A stretch of 64,000 nt of DNA from Gammaproteobacteria bacterium (GTDB lineage: Bacteria > Gemmatimonadota > Gemmatimonadetes > Longimicrobiales > Gaopeijiaceae), in the NCBI GenBank assembly GCA_028820325.1, contig JAPPJO010000017.1, positions 62,001 to 126,000 on the forward strand, in the 5' to 3' direction. Made by a program: the position numbers and the translations under genes. The stretch's first letter is position 1; the number at the start of each line of letters is the position of its first letter. This document shows positions 26,314 through 34,200 of this stretch, piece by piece. The notes below the pieces were generated by a model, which saw only the letters and a program-made list of their open reading frames with translations, did no database searches and was not told the origin of the DNA.

Positions 26314-29142
26314 CTACCGGCCCGGCTCCTCCTCGGAGATCGCCCGCACGCGGGTGAGCTCCAGCCCCAGCGTCCTGCCCTTCATGATGGCCGGCACCCC
26401 TTCCTCCATCCACACCGGAGCGGGCGCGCCCTTCAGGTAGTGGTCGAAGAACTGCTGCATGCGGATCGCCCAGTCCTTCTGGTTGTGCCGCTGCCTGAGG
26501 CCGTGGGCCTCGCCGTTGTAGTTGAGCATCCACACCGGCTTGCCCAGACGGCGTAGCGCCACGAACAGCTCGATCCCCTGATACCACGGCACCGCTCCGT
26601 CCTCGTCGTTGTGCAGCATGAGGATGGGCGTGTTGATCTTGTCGGCGGTGAAGATGGGCGAGTTTTCGATGAAGCGCAGCGGATACTCCCAGAGCGAGCC
26701 GCCGATGCGGCTCTGTCCCCGCTCGTACTGGACGGCGCGGCTGCGTCCCGACTGCCAGCGGATGCCCCCGTAGGCGCTGATCATGTTGGAGACCGGGGCG
26801 CCCGCCTCGGCCGCGGCGAACAGGTCGGTGCGCGTCACCATGTACGCGATCTGGTAGCCGCCCCAGGAGTGCCCCTGCACGCCGATCCGGTCCGCGTCCA
26901 CGAAGCCTTCCTCGACCAGCTCGAGGACGCCCGGGACCACGGCGTCGAGCGCGCTCTCGCCCGGGTAACCGTCCCGATAGGGGATGTCGGGCACGAAGAG
27001 CAGGTAGCCGCGGCTGACGTAGAGGCTGCGGTTGATGGAGGAGCTGCCCGGCGCGGGCACGGTGTAGCCGTACAGACCGTCGGAAGAGCGCTCGTAGAAG
27101 TACACCATCATGGGGTACTCCTCCGACGGGTCGAACCCCTCCGGCTTGTAGAGGATGCCCTGGAGGGGGATGCCGTCCATGGAGGTCCACTCCACGATTT
27201 CGGCGGTGCCCCACAGGTAGTCGGACTGCTGCGGGTTGGCGTCGGTGACCTTGCGCCCGTCGTCGAGCTCCGGGCCCGCCACCCACAGGTCCGGGAATTC
27301 CTGGAAGGTGGAGCGGGTGTAGGCGAAGACCTCGGCGTTCCGCGCCCCGAGCAGGCCGGCGTAGCGGGCGTCGCCGGCGATGAGGGGCTCCGGAGCGGCG
27401 CCTTCGCCGAAGTCGCCCCGCCACAGGCCGGACGACTTGTCGTACAGGTGGAAGGACGAGAGGTACACCTCGCCGGAGGGCACCACCGGGTCGGCGGTGT
27501 CCAGGTCGACGTAGCGGAAGCGCGTGTCGGAGGCGCGCCCGGTGCCCCGGGTGAGGTTGCGAGGAGTGGCGCGGCCGGTGGGGTCGACCGACCAGATGTC
27601 GTAGCGGTCGTAGACCAGGAAGGCGGCATCGTCCGCCGTCCACCCCGCCTCCCCGTAGGAGCGAGAGAGATCCGGCCGGTCGTCCAGCACGTTGTCGAAG
27701 CCCGCGTCGATCGTGCCGGTGAGGTCGATCTCCTCCCCGCTGCCCGTGTCGATGGCGACCCAGATGCGCCGGACGCCGTCCCACCGCGTGATGTAGCCGC
27801 CGCCGGGCGAGAGTGTGCCCTGGCCCCGCACCCGCTCGGCCACCTGCCGCCGCGAGCCGTCCGATACGTCGATGGTGTAGAGGTCCACGTAGCTGGCGTC
27901 CCACGACACCAGTTGCCGGTACGGTAGGCCGCTCCTGCCCATCGCGACCGCCCCGTCGCCGTCGTCGGCCACGGTCACGTCGGGCACTTCGGTGGTGGCG
28001 AGCTGCACCACCCGGCCGCTCCCGAGGTCGAGCACCGCTTGGTAGCTGCGCTCCAGCTCGTCGTCCAGTTGCACCAACTGCATGGGCTGCAGCAGAGGGT
28101 CCTTCCAGTTCCAGATGTCCACGCGCACGCGCTCGTCCTCGGGTGTCTCGTCCTCGGGATCCGGAAGGGGCCGGGGCGCACTGTGGAAGAGGACGCGCGC
28201 GCCTGAACCGGAGAACGACACCCCGCCGTGTTCGCTCGGAGCCCAGCCGTCGGGGAGGGCCTCCGCGCCCGGGGCCACCTGGGCGGCGGCCGACCCCTCG
28301 CGCGCGGCGTACAGCGAAAAGGCGGGCGCCCCGGCCCCGCGGTCGTCGCGGTCGGTGAGGAAGGCGACCGCGCCGTCGTCGGCGACGGCGAGCCCGAGGT
28401 AGCGCCCTTCCCCGCCGGTGACCGTCTCCGCCTCGCCGGCCGTTCCCACGCGGAAGACGCCGTCGGCGGCGCCGTCCTGCCCGGACGCCGTGTAGTAGAG
28501 CGCGCCGCCGTTGCCGGAGAAGGCGTAGCTCACCGCATGGTCGAAGCGGCGCTCCTGGCCGGTGGAGAGGTCGCGCACCACCAAGTCGGTGCCGTCGTCG
28601 AGGCGGGGCGGCCCGTCGTCGTCATCGCCCTCTCCCCGCTGGGCGGGGCCCTCTTCCTCGTCTTCGTCATCGCCGGCGTCTTCGTCCATCAGGTACGCCA
28701 TCCAGGCGCCGCCGTCGCCGGGCAGGCGGAACGACCGGACCTCCGCGACGCGCGTCTCCGACAGGTCGGACAGGTTCAGGATCAGCAGGGAGTCGCCCGG
28801 AGCGTCGCGCGACCCCTCGGCGCGGGCCGCGTCCACCGCCTCCTCCGCGGGCTCGACCAGCGCGACCAGGAAGCGGCTGTCGGCGCTAAAGCCCGGATCG
28901 GCCCCCCGGGCCACCGTTACGCGGCGCCCGTCCTCCAGGTGCTCCACCACCAGCGTGGCATCGCCGTCCCCGGGCACGAGCCGGTAGACCAGCCAGCGGC
29001 CGTCGCGGGAGAAGTCCTCGTCCTGGATCTGGTTCCAGATCGAATAGGCGTCGTGGTCAAGTGGGGCCTTCTGCTGCGCGGAGAGCGCGAGCGGAGCGGT
29101 GACCAGGATGGAAAGCGCGAGGAACCAACGGATCGTCTTCAT
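26314..29142 (-). CDS. Exported S9 prolyl-oligopeptidase-family peptidase
   Basis: A 942-residue peptidase with a signal peptide (to about ALSAQQ) and a start at 29142 behind AGGTGG. The N-terminal two-thirds is a beta-propeller. It contains a strongly acidic low-complexity insert (about residues 165-190, DEDEEE and DDDD). The C-terminal alpha/beta-hydrolase domain has the nucleophile S759 in GHSWGGYQ, an acid in HNDEDGAVPW and a histidine in NGEAHGLR. It is of the dipeptidyl/acylaminoacyl-peptidase type, degrading peptides in the periplasm or outside the cell. Confidence 0.9.
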   Translation of the reverse strand: MKTIRWFLALSILVTAPLALSAQQKAPLDHDAYSIWNQIQDEDFSRDGRWLVYRLVPGDGDATLVVEHLEDGRRVTVARGADPGFSADSRFLVALVEPAEEAVDAARAEGSRDAPGDSLLILNLSDLSETRVAEVRSFRLPGDGGAWMAYLMDEDAGDDEDEEEGPAQRGEGDDDDGPPRLDDGTDLVVRDLSTGQERRFDHAVSYAFSGNGGALYYTASGQDGAADGVFRVGTAGEAETVTGGEGRYLGLAVADDGAVAFLTDRDDRGAGAPAFSLYAAREGSAAAQVAPGAEALPDGWAPSEHGGVSFSGSGARVLFHSAPRPLPDPEDETPEDERVRVDIWNWKDPLLQPMQLVQLDDELERSYQAVLDLGSGRVVQLATTEVPDVTVADDGDGAVAMGRSGLPYRQLVSWDASYVDLYTIDVSDGSRRQVAERVRGQGTLSPGGGYITRWDGVRRIWVAIDTGSGEEIDLTGTIDAGFDNVLDDRPDLSRSYGEAGWTADDAAFLVYDRYDIWSVDPTGRATPRNLTRGTGRASDTRFRYVDLDTADPVVPSGEVYLSSFHLYDKSSGLWRGDFGEGAAPEPLIAGDARYAGLLGARNAEVFAYTRSTFQEFPDLWVAGPELDDGRKVTDANPQQSDYLWGTAEIVEWTSMDGIPLQGILYKPEGFDPSEEYPMMVYFYERSSDGLYGYTVPAPGSSSINRSLYVSRGYLLFVPDIPYRDGYPGESALDAVVPGVLELVEEGFVDADRIGVQGHSWGGYQIAYMVTRTDLFAAAEAGAPVSNMISAYGGIRWQSGRSRAVQYERGQSRIGGSLWEYPLRFIENSPIFTADKINTPILMLHNDEDGAVPWYQGIELFVALRRLGKPVWMLNYNGEAHGLRQRHNQKDWAIRMQQFFDHYLKGAPAPVWMEEGVPAIMKGRTLGLELTRVRAISEEEPGR

Positions 29143-29365
29143 GACCCACCTGCTGCCGGAGAGATGTACGCGGAGGGAGATCTGCGCGGAGGGGAACGGT
29201 AGACGACGAGACAGAGCCATGCAATCCGTTTGACAGAGTCCCGGGCCGGGCGTAACTGTGCAGTCTTGCGAAGGGTGCGGCGCGAACCCGCGGACTCGCT
29301 GCGAAAAACGCCCACCCGACCCAAGGCCGGAGTTGGTCCGAAGAAGTCAACCAGCGGAGGACAAC

Positions 29366-30523
29366 ATGCGCACTTTCCGGATCCTGGCCACACTGCTTCT
29401 GTTGGTGATGCCGCTGCCGGCGTCCGCTCAGGGCGCCCCGGACATCGCCGAGCCCTTCAAGGTCGGCACCTTCGAGATCGATGGCACGCCCACCGTGTCG
29501 CTGGTACTGCGCGACCAGCTCATCGTCGAAGTCGACGCCGCCAACACCGCTCTCCAACGCGATCCCTACTATGCCCGCGTCCAGGCCCCGGGAGACATGC
29601 TGGAGCTGATCGAGCGCTATGAGTATGGCCTCCAGCGTCGCCTCTACGAGGTCGTCAACCACCTGGTCGAGAACGACATGCTGGGCGCGGGCCGCCCGTC
29701 CTACGTACACGACCTCGAGGACGTGCGCACCCTCCCGCCCATCCTGTACCCGGGCAAGATCCTCAACGCCGCGGTCAACTTCTACAGCCACGTCAACGAG
29801 ACCGGCACCGACGAGGAGCGGGCCGAGGCGCGGCGGCAGCGGCGTGAGAACCGGGGCGTGCCCTATCTCTTCCTGAAGCCGAGCAAGGGCGCGGTCATCG
29901 GCGACGGGGGCGAAGTGGTGCTTCCCTACGGGCGCGACCGCATCGACTGGGAGGTCGAACTGGGCGCGGTCATCGGCCGATCCGCCAAGTACGTGTCCGC
30001 CAACGACGCGGAGACGTACGTGTTCGGCTACCTGGTGTCGCTCGACATCTCCGACCGCGGCGGCCGTCCGCCGGGCGGCAACCCCATGACCTCCGACTGG
30101 TTCGTGGGCAAGGGCCACGACACCTTCGCGCCCCAGGGGCCCTGGATCGTGCCGAAGGAATTCTACGGGAATCCGATGGAGATTCTGCGCCAGACGCTCG
30201 ACGTCGGCGACGAGCGCATGCAGGAGGCCACCGCCGGCGACATGATCCACTCCCTCTGGGAGCTGATCGAGTACGGCTCCTCCATCATCACCCTCTTCCC
30301 AGGGGACGTCGTCAACAACGGCACCTCCGGGGGCGTCGGCATGGGCACGGCGGTTCGGGGGGCACAGCGCTTCCTGCAGCCGGGCGAGCAGATCTCCGCC
30401 TCCATCGACGGAATCGGCACGCTGAACCTGTCGGTGGTGAGCGAGCCCGCCCCTCAGGGGCTCACGGGCGCGCACCTGCCGCCGGTGCGGACGTATCGGG
30501 GGCCGCCTCCGGGAGGGAGGTGA
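29366..30523 (+). CDS. Fumarylacetoacetate hydrolase-family protein with a signal peptide
   Basis: A 385-residue protein. Residues 1-21 form a signal peptide (LLLLVMPLPASAQG), unusual because FAH enzymes are normally cytoplasmic. The FAH fold is clear: metal ligands in DWEVELGAVIG and DISDRG, the lysine in KGHDTFAPQGPW, and GDVVNNGTSGGVG near the end. It would hydrolyse or decarboxylate a beta-diketo acid. The ATG at 29366 follows GGAGG. It diverges from the S9 peptidase gene. Confidence 0.85.
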   Translation: MRTFRILATLLLLVMPLPASAQGAPDIAEPFKVGTFEIDGTPTVSLVLRDQLIVEVDAANTALQRDPYYARVQAPGDMLELIERYEYGLQRRLYEVVNHLVENDMLGAGRPSYVHDLEDVRTLPPILYPGKILNAAVNFYSHVNETGTDEERAEARRQRRENRGVPYLFLKPSKGAVIGDGGEVVLPYGRDRIDWEVELGAVIGRSAKYVSANDAETYVFGYLVSLDISDRGGRPPGGNPMTSDWFVGKGHDTFAPQGPWIVPKEFYGNPMEILRQTLDVGDERMQEATAGDMIHSLWELIEYGSSIITLFPGDVVNNGTSGGVGMGTAVRGAQRFLQPGEQISASIDGIGTLNLSVVSEPAPQGLTGAHLPPVRTYRGPPPGGR

Positions 30524-30581
30524 CCGGCGGTAGCAGGGAGGAACACATCGGGATCCTGGTAGGGGGCTCCTCCTGACCAAG

Positions 30582-30674
30582 GTGACATGGTGTACCTTAG
30601 GTGCCCGGCTCGATACGCTCGCCCAGGCCGCGAGGGTGCTGGATCTCAGTCTGAGGGTCGAGCTGGTCGGCCAG
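30582..30674 (+). pseudogene. Possible remnant of an XRE antitoxin C-terminus
   Basis: A short rightward stretch reads GARLDTLAQAARVLDLSLRVELV. This has the pattern of the last helix and strand of small XRE antitoxins (x-LDTL-x-x-AA-x-x-L-x-L). No helix-turn-helix precedes it. The rest of the 30.52-30.76 kb gap shows no other gene. Confidence 0.25.
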
Positions 30675-30759
30675 GTGCGGCTGGAAAGAAGGGCCGCTCA
30701 ACGAGGTCCCGGACGCACACGGCGGAATCGGATCCACCACACCAGCGGGACATGGCGTC

Positions 30760-30963
30760 ATGAAGCTCACAATCGTTGTCCATGAGGCAGAGGAAGGCGG
30801 CTATTGGGCCGAAGTGCCGGCCATCAGTGGATGCGTCTCCCAAGGCGAGTCGCTTGACGAGTTGCTGGAAAACGTGAGAGAGGCGGTCGAAGGATGCCTC
30901 TCGGTTGATGCTTCGGATGTTCCAGTCTCGGGGACGGACAGAATCATCGAGATCGCTGTTTGA
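30760..30963 (+). CDS. hicB: HicB-family antitoxin
   Basis: A 67-residue protein with the typical HicB partial RNase H-like fold: KLTIVVHEAEEGGYWAEVPAISGCVSQGESLDELLENVREAVEGCL. It is the short type without a C-terminal DNA-binding domain. It overlaps the following hicA-like frame by four bases. It normally neutralises HicA. No good Shine-Dalgarno is visible. Confidence 0.85.
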   Translation: MKLTIVVHEAEEGGYWAEVPAISGCVSQGESLDELLENVREAVEGCLSVDASDVPVSGTDRIIEIAV

Positions 30964-31289
30964 AGACGTTAAGCGGCAAAGGCTTTTGCCGTCTGCTTGA
31001 GTCCCGCGGCTGGCGGCTGAGAAGAATCCGTGGAAGCCATCACATCTACACGAAGGACGGAGTAGCCGCACGGATTTCGGTTCCAGCACGCAGGCGCAGC
31101 CGATGGATCCGGCGCGATGGGAAGGGCATGGGCTTCATAGCTCTTCTGGCCCGGATGGAAGAGTGTCGGCAGCGGATCGGTCGTCTTCACTGTCCTTCGA
31201 TTAGCGCATACTCGACGGCCGCACCACCCTGGCGAACGAGCCGGAGCCGTTCACCCGGACCCGGTTCGCACGGGTTCGGAAGCCAGTAG
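30960..31289 (+). pseudogene. hicA: HicA-like toxin with degraded C-terminus
   Basis: From a TTG at 30960 the frame encodes the HicA core: TLSGKGFCRLLESRGWRLRRIRGSHHIYTK, with the catalytic His in GSHHIY. After about residue 43 (ISVPARRRSRW) the expected HGN..L..G.L..I ending is not found in frame. Another frame gives QHAGAADGSGAMGR, closer to it. The open frame then runs on to 31289, overlapping the end of the large leftward gene. The simplest reading is a frameshifted hicA; a divergent functional C-terminus is possible. Confidence 0.5.
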
Positions 31290-34200
31290 CACGCTGGCTG
31301 CTTGCTCAGCGCCTTCACGATGCGCAGAATGCGCCACCGCTCGTTTCTTCTCGGGGCGATGCGGGATGCGGCGTTGAGCTCGCTCGACGGCAGCTCGAAC
31401 CCGAGGCCGTCACCCTTCGTCGCCTTGACCTCGACGCACCAAGTCACTTCGTCGCGCGTGAACCGGAAATCGTAGCCGAGGCTGTCGCTGGTTACGTCCT
31501 CCTCAGCGTCCAGCAGGGGCACGACTTTGGTTCTGGACTCGGAGACCCATTCGCTCGGGCTGATGTCGAACTTGGCCTCAAGGAAGCGGAAGGCGTGCAT
31601 TTCTCCGACGATTCCCACCAGTTCGGGGAGGTCGGGCGGGCCATGCCGGTGTGACGTCTTGCGTCCGCGCCGGGAGAGCTCGCTGTCGCTGGAGACGCTC
31701 GTTCGCATTCCGCCGCCCACGGCCGGCCCCGGCGGTGGTGGACCGATCCCCTCGACAAGCCCCGGGGGGTCGGGAAGCTTTAGTAGTCGGACAAAGAGTT
31801 CGCTATACGACACGGGCCCGCCGATTTCGAATGGCTCTCCGGCGACCTCGACGGTTCTCGCCTGCCGCTCCTTTTCGGCATCCTGTTGCACACGCCTCCC
31901 CTTAGTGCGTTCCAGGTCCTCAAGAGTGATGCCGAGCCTCTCGCGCATCTGCTCCATTGTCGCGCATTCCTTGACCGCAACCCAGAAGTCGCCATCGGCG
32001 ACCGCCAGCTTCGCGCGTTCGAGCAGGTCGTCATCCGGCCAGTCCCGCAGGTACATGGAGGCGTCCGAGCGAGCTTCGAAGCCCCTCGCGCTCGACGTTG
32101 ACTTGGCTCCCTTCTTCTTATTGCGCCACGCTTCGTAGCACTCGCGCACTCCGCAGACTAACCGACTGAGGCGGTATTGATTGCCGCGCGCCACTTCGCG
32201 CGGATCTGGATCCAGAATCACACCCTTTCGCTCGAGCGCCGACCGCAGGGAGCCAACCGTCGTCACGCCATCAAGGGCACCGCAATGCATCCGGACCTCA
32301 GGAATCTCCGTGAATTTCGCGCGGAGCACCCCAAGCACGGCGCTGAACGGCACCCTCCAATGGCTGGCGGACCACTCCGCGCAGAGACGGGTCCATTCCG
32401 TGCTGCCCTCGAGCTGCCCGTGCACTTGGTCGATCTTCGAAAACAGCTCGCCCTGATCCTCGATGGGCACCTGTGCGTCCGCCGTGGCGATATGCCGGGC
32501 GAAGGCTCGGAGCACGGGCGCGACTTCGTCCAGGTAGCGCTTCGCCTGGGCGTCGGACTGTGCATTGTTGACCTGCTCGTACTTGTCTTCGAGCACCGAA
32601 AGCGCCTTGTTCCATTTCGGAAGCTCCGCGTCGTTACCCAGCCTTCGCCATGCCGTGAATCCCATTGCAAAGTCGTCGTGGCAATCGCGGGCGGCCGCCA
32701 GCAGGTCCTCGGTCGACCATTTCGGGATACAGACGTTTGCTGCCAGCCACCTGGTGAGCCCTGCGGTGTCCGTCGCGGCCGTGCCAAGATCGTCGTGGGA
32801 TATGCCATGGAGCTGCAACACCGGCCGAATCCGGTGAACCACGGTAGATGTCTCGCCCTCCCAGCGATGCCGGATGTCGGCTCCGGCCACGGCATCGATC
32901 TCTGCACGGTCCAAGGCCGCCTCGATCTGTCTCCCGGTGGGTCGCGGATTGCCGTCCAGTGCCCCGAGCACGAGACGAAGATCCTTGAGAAGATCCTGGC
33001 GGTCGAGAATCGCTTGGCACGCTGAGGCTGCTTCCTCGTAGGAGCCGTCTCGCATGATGTCACGGCGCAGGACAAGAATGCGTTGCCGCGAGAGCCAATG
33101 TGCCGGCGGCTCGCTGCGTGCGACGGATCGCTCCCCATCCCGTAGTTCCACTTGGATGGACAGGCACTGTTGAACACAGGCACCGCGAAGCCGTTTGGCC
33201 GCTCGCCGCCACGCCTCGGTCGCCGGTCCCGACGGGTTGGCGCCTCCGTGTGCGTGAAGGGCGAGCAGCACCATCGGAAGCCAGCCCAAGCCCGCCGCGT
33301 CGAGCGTTTGCTTTCGTTCCTCAACTTGGGCGCTCGGACGATCATCGATCAGGCAGTGTTCCTCCAGCCCGGAAGCCAGTCTCGCTCCGAACTCGACGAG
33401 ACGGTCGCGAAGCGGCCTTTTCGACGCTTCCTCCGGCCGCATGGCGATGATCGACTGACCGTGTTCGCGCAACAGACGGGTGCGCCAACCATGACCGGGG
33501 AGATAGACGTCACTGAGCTCCTTGGGCGAGCGGACCGCCAACATCCGCGGTTTCGTGCGAACGATGAACCGTGTGGGAAGCTCTTCATCCAAGTCCAAGT
33601 GTCTCCAACCATGACGAATCTGGCCAAGGAGCACATCAAACCCGCCAGCGGGAATCGCGTCGTGGCCGGTCGCGCCCGCGCCGTCGGCGAGTGCCTTTGC
33701 GACATCGGCCAAGGCTTCCAAGAGGGCCGGTCCAGTCCTGTCGTCGTCGGTTGGGTAGACGTTGAGCCCGAGCTTCTCGAGCACTTCGAGTCGCTCTTCG
33801 TCTTCGCTTAGCCGTTGGGCCAACGGCAACGAAAGCGGCGACAGGTGGCGGAAGCGGCTGATCTGACCTCGAAGAAGGGACTTGGGAACGAACCAGCGTC
33901 GGTGCAGCGGTTGCAGGCCTTCGCGCGCGAGCCCTTCTCCACCGGGGCGGATGTCGTGAAGCCATGGCGCGGTGGACAGCCAGTGTTTGAGCGGGGATGT
34001 GATCCGCTGTGTCCAATCCCACCGGGCATGCCTCAATCCGATTGTCACCTCGTCCCAACCCTTCGGCCATCGCGTGAGGGACGTCAGAATGAGGCCCGAG
34101 AGGGCCGCATGAGTTAAGGCGTCGAGATCCTCACGATGAAGCAGGGGAAGCCAACAGACATCTTGGAGTTCGTATGGGAAGTCTTTGTCCCTCCTGGGCT

